Source: Paractinoplanes deccanensis
GTDB lineage: Bacteria > Actinomycetota > Actinomycetes > Mycobacteriales > Micromonosporaceae
DNA: 64,000 nucleotides
Assembly (NCBI RefSeq): GCF_016862115.1
Contig: NZ_BOMI01000174.1
Span: 1 to 64,000, forward strand
Direction: 5' to 3'
The position numbers and the translations under genes were made by a program. Under the pieces are notes generated by a model, which worked only from the letters and a program-made list of their open reading frames with translations, made no database searches and was not told the origin of the DNA. The first letter of the stretch is position 1, and the number at the start of each line of letters is the position of its first letter. Positions 15,616 to 25,026 of the stretch are shown here, one piece after another.

Positions 15616-17247
15616 GTGAGCCGATTCGTCGACGGAGTGATCGCGAACGCCGCCCGCGCCCGCACCGGCATGGTGACCGGTGAGCCGGGCGAGCCTTCCC
15701 GCCGCACGTGGGCCGAGCTGCACCAGCAGGCCCGCCGGATCGCCGGTGGGCTGGTCGCGGACGGCCTGCGCCCGGGCCAGGCCGTCGCCGTGCTGGCCGG
15801 GCTGCCCGTCCAGATCGCTCCCGTCGCGCAGGCCGTCTGGCTCGCCGGCGGGAGCATGACCATGCTGCACCAGCCCACCCCGCGCACCGATCTGGAGGTG
15901 TGGCGCGAGGACACGCTGCGCGTCCTGCGGATGATCGACGCGCGCGTGGTCGTCGTCGGGGCGCCGTTCGAGGCCGTCATCCCGGTGCTCTCCGCGTACG
16001 GCATCAAACACCACCTCGCCGGCGAACTGCTCGGCGCCTCCGAGCTCGCGGAGGTCGCCGAGGCCGGCGAGGACGACGTGGCGCTGCTCCAGCTCACGAG
16101 CGGGTCGACAGCGGAGCCCAAGGCCGTGCGGATCACCCACCGCAACCTGTACGCCAACATCACCGACTCGGCCCGCCACCTCGGGTGCGACGAGAGCGGC
16201 GTGATGGTGTCGTGGCTGCCGATGTTCCACGACATGGGCATGGTGGGGTGCCTGCTGCTGCCCATGCTCAGCGGGATGGAGCTGGTCAGCGTCACGCCCG
16301 CCGACTTCCTGAGCCGGCCGCTGCTCTGGGCCGAGCTGATGAGCCGGTACGGGGGCACCATCACCACGGCGCCCAACTTCGCGTGGGCGGTGCTGGCGCG
16401 CCAGCTGACCCGGGTGCCCGACGGGGCGCTCGACCTCTCGGCGCTGCAGGTGGCCGGCAACGGCGCCGAGCCGATCGACCCGGCGACCATGGCGGCGTTC
16501 GTCGCGACCGCCTCTCGGTTCGGGCTGCGCCCCGAGGCGGTCAACTGCTGCTACGGCGCCGCCGAGAGCACCCTCGTCATCTCGATGTCGGCGATGGCCG
16601 ACCCGATGCTGCTCGACGTGGTCGACGCGGCCGCGCTCGAACAGCAACGGCGGGCCGTGCCCGACGACAAGGGCGCCAGCCGATTGCCGAAGCTGGGCCG
16701 GCCGTTCCCCAGCGTCGAGGTCCGGGTGGCCGACGACGACGGCAAACCGCTCGGCGAACGCCAGGTCGGCCGCATTCAGCTGCGCGGCGAGTCGGTCACC
16801 GACGGGTACGTCACCCCGGACGGCTACGCATCGGCGCGCGACGCCGACGGCTGGCTCGACATCGGCGACGAGGGTTACGTGGCCGACGGGCAGATCGTCG
16901 TGTGCGGGCGCCGCAAGGACGTCATCATCATGGGCGGGCGCAACATCTATCCGACCGACATCGAGCGCGCCGCGGGCCGGGTCCCCGGAGTCCGGGAGGG
17001 AAACGTGGCGGCTGTCCGCCTGCCGGCCGGCGACGGGCGTCCCCGAGAATCGTTCGCCGTGGTGGTCGAATCGCGCGCGGCCGGCGATTCCGCCGCGGCC
17101 GCCGAGATCGCCCGCGAGGTGACCGGCCGGATCGTCGCCGAGATCGACGCCCGGCCGGCCCAGGTCAAGGTGATGCCGCCGGGATCGCTGCCGAAGACCC
17201 CGTCCGGCAAACTGCGCCGGGGCGCCGCGCGGGACCTGCTCGGATGA
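15616..17247 (+). CDS. Acyl-AMP/acyl-CoA ligase (FadD/FAAL-like)
   Basis: The protein has 543 residues of the adenylate-forming family: LQLTSGSTAEPKAV (A3), WLPMFHDMGMVG, a motif common in FAAL/FadD proteins, NCCYGAAESTLV (A5), GWLDIGDEGYVADGQIVVCG (A7, hinge) and PKTPSGKLRR (A10, catalytic Lys). It activates a carboxylic, probably fatty, acid as acyl-AMP; transfer to CoA or a carrier protein cannot be decided from the sequence. No PKS or NRPS gene is nearby. The stop overlaps the ThuA gene start, making a two-gene operon. The start is the GTG at 15616. Confidence 0.85.
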   Translation: MSRFVDGVIANAARARTGMVTGEPGEPSRRTWAELHQQARRIAGGLVADGLRPGQAVAVLAGLPVQIAPVAQAVWLAGGSMTMLHQPTPRTDLEVWREDTLRVLRMIDARVVVVGAPFEAVIPVLSAYGIKHHLAGELLGASELAEVAEAGEDDVALLQLTSGSTAEPKAVRITHRNLYANITDSARHLGCDESGVMVSWLPMFHDMGMVGCLLLPMLSGMELVSVTPADFLSRPLLWAELMSRYGGTITTAPNFAWAVLARQLTRVPDGALDLSALQVAGNGAEPIDPATMAAFVATASRFGLRPEAVNCCYGAAESTLVISMSAMADPMLLDVVDAAALEQQRRAVPDDKGASRLPKLGRPFPSVEVRVADDDGKPLGERQVGRIQLRGESVTDGYVTPDGYASARDADGWLDIGDEGYVADGQIVVCGRRKDVIIMGGRNIYPTDIERAAGRVPGVREGNVAAVRLPAGDGRPRESFAVVVESRAAGDSAAAAEIAREVTGRIVAEIDARPAQVKVMPPGSLPKTPSGKLRRGAARDLLG

Positions 17248-17861
17248 CGCGCGTCCTCGTGTACACGCGCACGGCCGGTTATCGTCACGCGTCCATTCCG
17301 GCCGCCGTCGCGGCCGTTTCGGCGCTCACGGCCGTGCAGGTGAGACACACCGAGGACCCCGGGGCGCTGCACGACCTCTCCGGCCACGACGTGGTGATGT
17401 TCCTGTCGACGACCGAGGACGTTCTCGACGCTCGGGGGCGGGCGTCGCTGCGGTCTTTCGTGCTCGGCGGGGGCGGTTTCGCCGGGGTGCATTCGGCGGC
17501 CGGCACGGAACTGCACGATCCCTGGTACGGCGAATTGCTGGGCGCGCGGTTCCGGGGCCATCCTGACGGCGTCCAGCAGGCGACGCTGTATCGCCCCGAC
17601 GGCGAGCCGTGGAAGTTCACCGACGAGTGGTACGCCTTCGACGAGCTCCGCGACGACCTGGAGATTCTGCTGACCGTCGACGAGGCGACCTATGCGCCGG
17701 GCGCCTACGCGATGCCGGAACCCCATCCGCAGGCGTGGCGGCGCGCCGTGGGAGCGGGCCGGTCCTGGTACACGGCGCTCGGCCACACCGAGCAGGCGTG
17801 GAGCGATCCGGTGTTCCTCGCCCACCTTCGCGACGGGATCGCCTACGCGGCCGGGGCGTGA
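17244..17861 (+). CDS. ThuA-domain protein
   Basis: The protein has 205 residues of the ThuA-like (glutamine-amidotransferase-fold) family: VLVYTRTAGYRHASIP at the N-terminus, VVMFLSTTEDVL, GGGFAGVHSAAGTE and WYTALGHTEQAWSDPVF near the end. ThuA proteins are linked to trehalose or other sugar metabolism and lack a full amidotransferase triad. The ATG overlaps the stop of the acyl ligase (ATGA), so the two are co-translated; the reason for this pairing is not obvious. Confidence 0.88.
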   Translation: MTRVLVYTRTAGYRHASIPAAVAAVSALTAVQVRHTEDPGALHDLSGHDVVMFLSTTEDVLDARGRASLRSFVLGGGGFAGVHSAAGTELHDPWYGELLGARFRGHPDGVQQATLYRPDGEPWKFTDEWYAFDELRDDLEILLTVDEATYAPGAYAMPEPHPQAWRRAVGAGRSWYTALGHTEQAWSDPVFLAHLRDGIAYAAGA

Positions 17862-17930
17862 CCGGTTCACCCTGGTGACGACGGTCGCGAACACGTGTCG
17901 CCGCAGCTCGCGCGGCCTAGCGTGGGACGC

Positions 17931-18524
17931 GTGCTGGATCTCATCGACCGCTTCGGCTACCTCGGGGTGGCGGGCGTCGTCTTCGTGGAGAGCTTCGGCA
18001 TCCCGGCCCCCGGCGAGACCGCGATCATCGCCGGAGCCGTCGCCGCCGGGCGCGGCCACCTCGACATCGTCGCCGTCGCGGTCGTCGGGTTCCTCGCGGC
18101 CGTCATCGGCGACACCATCGGCTTCGAAATCGGCCGGCGCGGCGGCCGTCCGCTGGTGCACCGCTTCGGCCGATATGTGCGGCTGACCCCCGAACGCCTC
18201 GACAAGGTCCAGGGCTTCATGTCCCGCCAGGGCCCCAAGATCATCGTCGTGGCCCGCTTCGTCGAGGGCCTGCGCCAGTTCAACGGCATCGTCGCCGGCC
18301 TCAGCGGCCTGCCGTACCGCACGTTCCTGGCCTGGAACGCCGTCGGCGCGGCGCTCTGGGTCGGCCTGTGGTCCACCGGCGGCTACCTGGCCGGCGACCA
18401 CATCGAGCAGATCGCCAAGACCCTCAGCAGGTACGCGGTGATAGCCGTCGCCGTGGCGATCCTGGCCGTCATCGCCTACCTCTGGCGGCGCCGTCGAAAG
18501 TCCACGGTGGGCGGTGCGCCATAA
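17931..18524 (+). CDS. DedA-family membrane protein
   Basis: The protein has 197 residues. VFVESFGIPAPGETAII at the N-terminus and ARFVEGLRQFNGIVAGLSGL in the second half are the conserved re-entrant motifs of DedA/SNARE-associated proteins, a family that includes polyprenyl-phosphate and phospholipid flippases. Four to five membrane segments precede a basic tail (WRRRRKS). The GTG at 17931 fits the family start; GTGs at 17922 and 17895 are alternatives. A TAGCGT box sits 7 nt before 17931, so a leaderless message is possible. Confidence 0.85.
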   Translation: MLDLIDRFGYLGVAGVVFVESFGIPAPGETAIIAGAVAAGRGHLDIVAVAVVGFLAAVIGDTIGFEIGRRGGRPLVHRFGRYVRLTPERLDKVQGFMSRQGPKIIVVARFVEGLRQFNGIVAGLSGLPYRTFLAWNAVGAALWVGLWSTGGYLAGDHIEQIAKTLSRYAVIAVAVAILAVIAYLWRRRRKSTVGGAP

Positions 18525-18531
18525 TGACCGC

Positions 18532-19185
18532 GTGAAGGGACAGATCGTGCGCTCCCCGGAGGGTGAGGAGATCGAGCTCGCCGACATCGGGCTGGTGGAG
18601 ATCTTCGACAATCCGGTCGTACGCGTGTGGGACGTCTCGCTGCTTCCCGGCGAGACCCACCCGTGGCACCTGCACCACAACCCGTACGTGGTGCTGAGCG
18701 TCTCGGGCTCGGAATGCCGGATGGACTGGCTGGACGGCTCGCCGCCCCGGTTCCTGAACGAGTATCACGGCGGCTCGGTGTACCGCCCGGTCTCGCCGGT
18801 GCACCGGCTCACGAACATCGGCGACCGCTTCTATCAGAATCGGCTCGTCGAGCTGAAGGAGCTGGGCGAGCTCCGCGACACGCCCTACCCGGTCGGCGAG
18901 GGCGCCCGCAGCATCCAGGGCTCACCCCCGGGCCCGCCGGCGCCCGACGGCCGGCTGCCGGTGCTGGCTCACGAGCACGTCCGGGTGTGGACGATCGCCC
19001 TGCCCGCCGGCGCCTCACGCGTGCTGGAGCTCACGGGCATGCCGCACGTGATCGCCGAGCTGTCACCGCCGCTCGGGGTCAGCTACCACGAGGGCGGCCC
19101 GCTGAAGCTGCGCAACGACTCCGCCGCGGAGCGTTCGTGGTTCGTGGTCGAGCTCGCCTACGGTTCCGTCGTGCGGCCGGCGTAG
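18532..19185 (+). CDS. Two-domain cupin protein
   Basis: The protein has 217 residues with two cupin-like halves. The first has the metal-binding pattern LPGETHPWHLHHNPYVV with HWHLHH-type His residues; the second is degenerate (IALPAGASRVLELTGMPHVI). It resembles mono- or bicupins without a known reaction. The GTG at 18532 lies 7 nt after CATAAT (18520-18525), a near-consensus -10, so a leaderless start is favoured; a GTG at 18514 overlapping the DedA stop is an alternative. The 3' end overlaps the convergent HEAT-like gene by 28 bp. Confidence 0.72.
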   Translation: MKGQIVRSPEGEEIELADIGLVEIFDNPVVRVWDVSLLPGETHPWHLHHNPYVVLSVSGSECRMDWLDGSPPRFLNEYHGGSVYRPVSPVHRLTNIGDRFYQNRLVELKELGELRDTPYPVGEGARSIQGSPPGPPAPDGRLPVLAHEHVRVWTIALPAGASRVLELTGMPHVIAELSPPLGVSYHEGGPLKLRNDSAAERSWFVVELAYGSVVRPA

Positions 19186-20210
19186 GCGGCGAGCCGCTCC
19201 CGCCCGTGCGGCAGGCCGTAGCCGGAGACGAGCAGGCTGACGTTCGCGAACTCCGCGCCGTCGTGGAGCCAGCATCCGGGCGTGCCGGCGAGCGCGTCGA
19301 TCAGGAGCCGTTGCCGCTCGCCGAGGTGCCGATAGGGCGTGCCGTCCGGTACGGGCCCGTCCGGGAACGCCGCCCGCAGCGCGACGCCGACCGCGGTCAG
19401 GGCCGGCTCGGCGCCGACCCGGCGCAGGCGGCTCAGGGCGGGCTCCAGCGGGTCCACGCCGATCAGGGGCAGGGACAGCAGGGCGTAGCCGGCGAGGTCG
19501 CCTTCGAGGAACGGGACGGTCCGGTCCCGGGGGCGGTCGCTCGCGGCCCAGCGAAGCAGCTCGTCGCGAGCGACACGGTCGCTGCTCGACGGGACGGTCT
19601 GCGCGCCCCGGGCTCGGCCGCTCAGCGCGGCCAGGGCGATCGCGCCGGCCCAGCGCATCAGCTCGCGCCCGTCGCGCAGCGCCGCCTCGGCGACGGCAAC
19701 ACCCTCCGGCAACCCCAGCAGCCCGATCGCCACCACGTCCGCCGGCGTGTCCCGATCCCGCAGGATCTCCAGTGACGTGCGCTCGCCCGGATACCAGCTC
19801 AGCAGGTAGGCGGCGGACGCCGCCACCTCGGCATCGCCGCTCGCCGCGAGCCGGTGCAGGACGGGCAGGCCGGCGCCGACCGCTGCGTAGGCGCGCGCCT
19901 CGTCCTCGCTCAGCAGAGCCGTGTCGACGCCGCCCGGCAGCCACATCTCGTCGCTGCCGACCGCGATGAGCCCCAGCAGATAGAGCAGCAGATCCCGGTC
20001 CGGCGTCGCCGGGTCCGCCACCAGGCCGAGCAGCGGCGGCACGGCGGCCGCGCTCGCCGAATAGCGGTTGCCCTGGTGGGTGATGCTCGCGTAGAGCTCC
20101 CCGAACGCCTCCCGCCGCTCGTCGTCGTCCGGCGACCTCAGCGCCGCCAGGTGCCCCGGCACGTCCTCAGCCGATCCGTACGCATGGCGCAGCGCCGCCC
20201 ACTCGACCAC
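19158..20210 (-). CDS. HEAT-repeat-like protein of unknown function
   Basis: The protein has 350 residues, almost all helical, with HEAT-like units (for example DDDERREAFGELYASITHQG, DAEVAASAAYLLSWYPGERT and a unit with GLLGLPEGVAVAEAALRDG). The family resembles helical-repeat proteins found as orphans or near toxin-immunity loci in actinobacteria, but no toxin gene is adjacent here. No catalytic motif, signal peptide or membrane segment is seen. The role is probably protein binding. Confidence 0.75.
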   Translation of the reverse strand: MVEWAALRHAYGSAEDVPGHLAALRSPDDDERREAFGELYASITHQGNRYSASAAAVPPLLGLVADPATPDRDLLLYLLGLIAVGSDEMWLPGGVDTALLSEDEARAYAAVGAGLPVLHRLAASGDAEVAASAAYLLSWYPGERTSLEILRDRDTPADVVAIGLLGLPEGVAVAEAALRDGRELMRWAGAIALAALSGRARGAQTVPSSSDRVARDELLRWAASDRPRDRTVPFLEGDLAGYALLSLPLIGVDPLEPALSRLRRVGAEPALTAVGVALRAAFPDGPVPDGTPYRHLGERQRLLIDALAGTPGCWLHDGAEFANVSLLVSGYGLPHGRERLAAYAGRTTEP

Positions 20211-20286
20211 CGCGCCATCATGCCAGCCGCCCTCACCGCGAGCGCCGCCGGCGTTTCCTCTCCGGCACCCGCGCGTTGATCATGCG

Positions 20287-21834
20287 ATGAGACGAAGAGC
20301 GGCCGTGTTCCTGGCAGTCGTAGCCTGCATGTTCCCGTCGGCCACGCCGGCACCCGCGGCCGTCACCCCGGCGCCCCCGATCCCGGCGGCGACCGCTGCC
20401 CCCGTGGGGATCGAGGCCGCCGTGGGGATCGAGGCCGCACGCCCCGGCGACGAGACTTGGCCGACCGACACGCTGACCGCGGCGGTCGAGCGGTTCTTCG
20501 CCGATCCCGCGCTCGCCGGAGCGCAGGCCGGCGTCGTGATCGCGGACGTGCGCACCGGCGAGACGCTGCTGGACCGGCACGGCGACCTGCGCCTGCTGCC
20601 CGCCTCCAACGTCAAGCTCCTCACCTCCGCCGCCGCGATGGCGTTGCTCGGGCCGGGCCACCGCTTCGTGACCACCGTCCGGGCGACCGGCGCCCGCCGC
20701 GGTCCCGTGCTGCACGGCGACCTCTTCCTGAAGGGCAGCGGCGACCCCGCCCTCACTCCCGCGTCGCTCGACCAGCTGGCCCGCGACGTGGCGGCCGCCG
20801 GCATCCGCCGGGTGACCGGGGACCTCGCCGGGGACGACACCGCCTTCGACGACGTGCGGCTGGGGCTCGACTGGGCCTGGGACGACGAGTCCTTCGCCGG
20901 CGCCGCGCCTGTGTCGGCGCTCACACTGTCACCCGATGGCGCCTACCTGGCCGGGACCGTCGCCGTCACTGTGAGTTCCGGCCCTCGCCCCACGGTGCGG
21001 CTCACTCCCCCGGTTTCGGGCCTCAAGATCGTCAACCGTGCGGTGACCGGAGCCGGCGAACTCGGCGTGGCCCGCCGGCACGGGACGGACACGCTGGAGG
21101 TGACCGGGCACATGCCGGCGGGCGCTCCCCCCGAGCGCTTCGATGTCACGGTGCGTGATCCCTCGGCGATCACGCTGGAGGTCTTCGCGGCGGCGTTGCG
21201 CCGTCACGGCGTGCTCGTGGAGGGCCGCAACCGGGCCGGGAAAGCGCGAGCCTCCCGGGAAGTGGCCCGGCACGCCGGGCCGCCGCTGCGGGAGCTGCTC
21301 GGGCCGCTGCTCGGGACGTCCAACAACACCATGGCCGAGCTGCTGGTCAAGACGCTGGGCGACGGCTCGTGGGAGGCCGGCACCGCGGCGGTCGCCGGCT
21401 ACCTGGAACGACGCGGCATCGACACGTCCACCCTGCGCCAGGCCGACGGCTCGGGGCTGTCGCGGCGCAACCTGATCCCGCCCGCCGTCATCGTGCGGAT
21501 GCTCCAGGCCGTCCGCACCGAGCCCTGGTTCCCCACATGGAAGGCGGCACTCCCCGTGGCCGGGCAAAGCGGCACGCTCCGTAACCGGATGCGGTACACG
21601 AGCGCCCGGGGCCGGGTGCATGCCAAGACCGGCACCCTCACCGCGGTGTCGGCACTGTCCGGATACGCCGACGGCGACCGCCCGCTCATCTTCTCGATCA
21701 TCGTGAACAATCAGCTGGCGCCGACGGTGACGCCGGCGATCGACCGGCTGGCCGTGGCGCTCGCCGAATACCCGCACAAGTCACGCAGCGTGATCAGGAG
21801 GCCGGGCGCGGCCCTGTGCCCCTCCGTCTGCTGA
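20287..21834 (+). CDS. dacB: D-alanyl-D-alanine carboxypeptidase/endopeptidase (PBP4 type)
   Basis: The protein has 515 residues of peptidase family S13. A signal peptide (about 1-25, ending PAPAA) is followed by a Pro/Ala linker with a duplicated VGIEAA block (an 18-bp repeat around residues 40-51). Active-site motifs are S107-x-x-K110 in PASNVKLL, the SNN triad in GTSNNTMAELL and KTG in HAKTGTLTAV. It trims or cleaves peptidoglycan stem peptides outside the membrane. It starts 76 bp from the divergent HEAT-like gene. Confidence 0.93.
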   Translation: MRRRAAVFLAVVACMFPSATPAPAAVTPAPPIPAATAAPVGIEAAVGIEAARPGDETWPTDTLTAAVERFFADPALAGAQAGVVIADVRTGETLLDRHGDLRLLPASNVKLLTSAAAMALLGPGHRFVTTVRATGARRGPVLHGDLFLKGSGDPALTPASLDQLARDVAAAGIRRVTGDLAGDDTAFDDVRLGLDWAWDDESFAGAAPVSALTLSPDGAYLAGTVAVTVSSGPRPTVRLTPPVSGLKIVNRAVTGAGELGVARRHGTDTLEVTGHMPAGAPPERFDVTVRDPSAITLEVFAAALRRHGVLVEGRNRAGKARASREVARHAGPPLRELLGPLLGTSNNTMAELLVKTLGDGSWEAGTAAVAGYLERRGIDTSTLRQADGSGLSRRNLIPPAVIVRMLQAVRTEPWFPTWKAALPVAGQSGTLRNRMRYTSARGRVHAKTGTLTAVSALSGYADGDRPLIFSIIVNNQLAPTVTPAIDRLAVALAEYPHKSRSVIRRPGAALCPSVC

Positions 21835-21962
21835 CTGGCGTACTGCGAATACGGTATGGCGGTGACTTCGCGGGGATGACGACGAGGTGATCCCGGCAGG
21901 GCGATGCTGGTCAGGGCAAGGATGCCGCGGCACCGCATCGAACGACTCTGGAGAACGGCACC

Positions 21963-22655
21963 GTGACGACCGAGCAGTCCGCCGCGAGCGGCGACCAGGA
22001 GATCGCCAGGCGGCGCGACACCCTGGGCGCGGTGGCGGCGTCCTCCACGTTCCACGACGATCTGGGCCACTTCATGCTGGTCTACAAGTTCGGGCTCGCC
22101 GAGATCGGCACGAAGATCTCGATCCTCGCCGAGGAACTCGCCCACCGGGGCCGCGGCAACCCGATCGAGCACGTGCTCCCCCGCCTCAAGACCACCCAGA
22201 GCCTCACCGCCAAGGCGCACCGCATCGGCTGCCCGCTCAACCTCGACGACCTGCGCGCCCGCATCCGCGACATCGCCGGCATCCGCATCGTGTGCAGCTT
22301 CGTCTCGGACGTCTACACGGTCGCCGACATGCTCACCCGGCAGCCCGACGTCACGCTGGTGCAGACCAAGGACTACATCGCCCGGCCCAAGCCGAACGGA
22401 TACCGCAGCCTGCACCTGATCGTGGAGATCCCGGTGTTCCTCTCCGACCGCGTGGTGTCCGTGCCGGTCGAGGTGCAGCTCCGCACGGTCGCCATGGACT
22501 TCTGGGCGAGCCTCGAACACAAGATCCACTACAAGTACGACCCGGACGTGCCGGCCGCTCTGCGCCAGGAGCTGGCCGCCGCGGCGGAGGACGCCGCCCG
22601 CCTCGACGTCCGCATGGAGCGCCTCCACCGCGAGATCCACGGCCCACGCCGGTAG
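21963..22655 (+). CDS. Small alarmone synthetase (RelA/SpoT domain)
   Basis: The protein has 230 residues, RelA/SpoT synthetase domain only, like RelQ/RelP-type small alarmone synthetases. Motifs: IRDIAGIRIVCSFVSDVY, YIARPKPNGYRSLHLIV (GTP-binding, synthetase signature) and VPVEVQLRTVAMDFWASLEH. There is no HD hydrolase, TGS or ACT domain. It makes (p)ppGpp or a related alarmone. The start is the GTG at 21963, with GGAG about 10 nt upstream. Confidence 0.9.
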   Translation: MTTEQSAASGDQEIARRRDTLGAVAASSTFHDDLGHFMLVYKFGLAEIGTKISILAEELAHRGRGNPIEHVLPRLKTTQSLTAKAHRIGCPLNLDDLRARIRDIAGIRIVCSFVSDVYTVADMLTRQPDVTLVQTKDYIARPKPNGYRSLHLIVEIPVFLSDRVVSVPVEVQLRTVAMDFWASLEHKIHYKYDPDVPAALRQELAAAAEDAARLDVRMERLHREIHGPRR

Positions 22656-22738
22656 TCCGCTTCGCAACACAAGGGGGGACCGCCCGGCCGTACCGGTGGT
22701 GCACTGCACGCAGCGCACATCGCCGGAGGTGGATCACC

Positions 22739-24988
22739 ATGGCTCGGGAACTCATCGTCAGCACCGGCAACGCCGAGCAGGCCCGGCAGGAGGTGGCCGC
22801 CGCCGGCGGGCACACCCTGCTGGTGGCGTCGCCGCATCTCCTCGTCATCTCGCTGCCCGACGGCGTCGAGCTCGGCGCCGTCCCGTCCGTCAGCGCCGAC
22901 ACCGACGCCGCGCCGGCCGCGGAGCAGCAGGTCGCGCGGGCCTGGATCGCGCGGTTCGGCAGGCAGACCCGGCCGGAGGACCGGACGGCGCGGGCGGCGC
23001 GCGACGAGGCCGTCGCCTGGGACGCGCCGGGGCACGTGCCGCCCCGCTCGGTGCGGGAGGCGGTGGCGCGCTCCACCGACACGCCCACGAGCGTCGTGCT
23101 CACCGGGTCGGTCGCGGTCGGCGTCGTCGTGGTCTCCGGGCCGGCCGTGCCGCCGTACTGGCTGCCCCTGCACGGGTCCTTGAAGTACGTCTCCGCGGGA
23201 CTCGCCGGCGTCTGGGGCGTCAACGTCGACGACGCCGTCTACCGGCTCGCCGGGACGTTCTGGGAGCAGGTGCCGGGGGCGCTCAAGCAGGTCTCCGCGG
23301 GCAGCGAGGTCTGGGGCGTCAACGCGTCGAACCAGATCTACCGCCGCGACGGCACCGCGTGGACGCGCATCGACGGCTCGCTCAAGCACGTCTCGGTGGC
23401 GAACGACGGCACCGTCTGGGGCGTCAACGCGCAGGACGAGGTCTACCGGCGCGACGGCACGCGCTGGGTGCAGGTCCCCGGCTCGCTCAAGCAGGTCTCG
23501 GTGGGCGGCGCCGGCAGCGTCTGGGGCGTGAACCGGCAGGACGAGATCTACCACTGGACCGGCACCCGGTGGGCGCAGGTCCCCGGACGGCTCAAGCACG
23601 TCTCCGTCGCGCCGGACGGCGCGGTGTACGGCGTCAACGCGGACGACAAGATCTACCGGCGGCTCGGCACCGTGTGGGAGCAGCTGACCGGACGGCTCAA
23701 GCAGATCTCCGCGTCGTCGGCGGCCGTCCAGTGGGGCGTCAACGCCGAGGACGAGATCTTCCGCCACGACCCGTCCCTCGGGCTGGTCTTCACCCAGGCC
23801 GACAAGGGCCTGGTGATGTCGGAGGTGATGGAGGGCCTGGCCTACCTGGCCGCGGAGGGCGCGCCCGAGGGGGTGACCTTCCTGCCCGAGTGGCACTTCC
23901 CGGACGTCAACGCGCCGACCGGCAATGGGCACGACTACGAGGACATGGAGGCGCCCTGGCGCAACGCGGCGCTCACCCAGCTCGGCCACTCCGGCAACCG
24001 GGACGGGTCGCGGCAGTTCGTGCGGTCGCTGCGGCAACGGCTGCGCACCGATTGGGCGTACGTCGCCTACTTCACCAAGTATCCGCTGCACCACTTCGCC
24101 TACGCGGGCGAGGAGCGGCTGGTCATGGAGTACGACAACGACGGCTGGGGCACGAGCCAGATCAACCGGGTCTTCGCGCACGAGTCGTGCCACATCTTCG
24201 GCGCGGCCGACGAGTACGGCGGCTGCGGCTGCGGCGCGAGCGGGCACCACCGGATCCCGAACAACAACTGCCGCAACTGTACGTCCAACCAGGTGCCGTG
24301 CCTGATGGACGGCAACACGCTCGCCCTGTGCCCGTGGACGAAGGGCCAACTGGGCTGGGCGCTGTGGACGCGCGTCGGCGGCGCGCTGAAGCACGTCTCG
24401 GCCGGCGCCGACGGCGAGACCTGGGGCGTGAACGCCGCCAACCGCGTCTACCGGCGTACCGGGGACGTCTGGACCCAGATCTCCGGCGAGCTCAGCCAGG
24501 TCTCGGTCGGCGACGCCGCCAACGTCTGGGGCGTCAACCCCGCGGGCAAGATCTACCGTCGTACGGGGAGTCAGTGGACCGAGGTTCCCGGCCGGCTGCG
24601 GCACGTCTCCGTGGCCTCGGACGGCACCGTGTGGGGTGTCAACGCGCAGGACGAGATCTACCGGCGCGACGGCAACGCGTGGACCCAGATCCCGGGCGCG
24701 CTGCGGCAGGTCTCCGCCGGCAACGCGGCCACCGTCTGGGGCGTCAACGCCGCCGGGAAGATCTACCGGCGCAGCGGCGACGTCTGGGAACAGATCGCCG
24801 GATCGCTCAAGCACGTCGCCGTGGCCTCGGACGGGACGGTCTGGGGTGTGAACCGCCAGGACGAGATCTACCAGCGCGACGGCAGCGTGTGGCGGCAGTT
24901 CCCCGGCGCGCTCATGCAGGTGTCGGCCGGCAGCGCGTCGGTGATCTGGGGCGTCAACGCGGGAAACACTATCTACCGCCTGCGGTGA
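22739..24988 (+). CDS. Metzincin-like metalloprotease between two tectonin regions
   Basis: The protein has 749 residues. Residues 1-140 hold a start resembling a protease propeptide (ARELIVSTGNAEQARQEVAA) and a hydrophobic stretch near 120-140. Residues about 146-345 contain six tectonin repeats with the core VWGVN..D.IYRR.G..W.Q. Residues about 350-545 contain the zinc motif H481-E-S-C-H485-x-x-G488-x-x-D491, the HExxHxxGxxD form seen in snapalysin-type metzincins, then a Cys-rich segment (GGCGCG, CRNC) and a candidate Met-turn at Met523 in PCLMDG. Residues about 547-749 contain six more tectonin repeats. Two six-bladed propellers around a protease would suit binding to glycans or cell surfaces. 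There is no clear Sec signal. The start is the ATG at 22739 with GGAGGTGG upstream. Confidence 0.85.
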   Translation: MARELIVSTGNAEQARQEVAAAGGHTLLVASPHLLVISLPDGVELGAVPSVSADTDAAPAAEQQVARAWIARFGRQTRPEDRTARAARDEAVAWDAPGHVPPRSVREAVARSTDTPTSVVLTGSVAVGVVVVSGPAVPPYWLPLHGSLKYVSAGLAGVWGVNVDDAVYRLAGTFWEQVPGALKQVSAGSEVWGVNASNQIYRRDGTAWTRIDGSLKHVSVANDGTVWGVNAQDEVYRRDGTRWVQVPGSLKQVSVGGAGSVWGVNRQDEIYHWTGTRWAQVPGRLKHVSVAPDGAVYGVNADDKIYRRLGTVWEQLTGRLKQISASSAAVQWGVNAEDEIFRHDPSLGLVFTQADKGLVMSEVMEGLAYLAAEGAPEGVTFLPEWHFPDVNAPTGNGHDYEDMEAPWRNAALTQLGHSGNRDGSRQFVRSLRQRLRTDWAYVAYFTKYPLHHFAYAGEERLVMEYDNDGWGTSQINRVFAHESCHIFGAADEYGGCGCGASGHHRIPNNNCRNCTSNQVPCLMDGNTLALCPWTKGQLGWALWTRVGGALKHVSAGADGETWGVNAANRVYRRTGDVWTQISGELSQVSVGDAANVWGVNPAGKIYRRTGSQWTEVPGRLRHVSVASDGTVWGVNAQDEIYRRDGNAWTQIPGALRQVSAGNAATVWGVNAAGKIYRRSGDVWEQIAGSLKHVAVASDGTVWGVNRQDEIYQRDGSVWRQFPGALMQVSAGSASVIWGVNAGNTIYRLR

Positions 24989-25008
24989 GGGCCGGGCACG
25001 GCCGGCCC
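24989..25008. terminator. Hairpin between convergent genes
   Basis: GGGCCGG-n6-CCGGCCC directly follows the stop of the tectonin gene and faces the end of the methyltransferase gene. There is no T-tract, which is usual for actinomycete terminators. Confidence 0.5.
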
Positions 25009-25026
25009 CCACCGGCGCGTCCCGCG

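Noticed and set aside
15616..17861. Acyl ligase plus ThuA gene as part of a polyketide or peptide cluster
   Set aside because: No carrier protein, ketosynthase or condensation domain is nearby. Only a two-gene operon can be supported.
19158..20210. HEAT-like gene as an immunity protein
   Set aside because: No toxin gene (polymorphic or secreted) is next to it; the neighbours are a cupin and a DD-peptidase.
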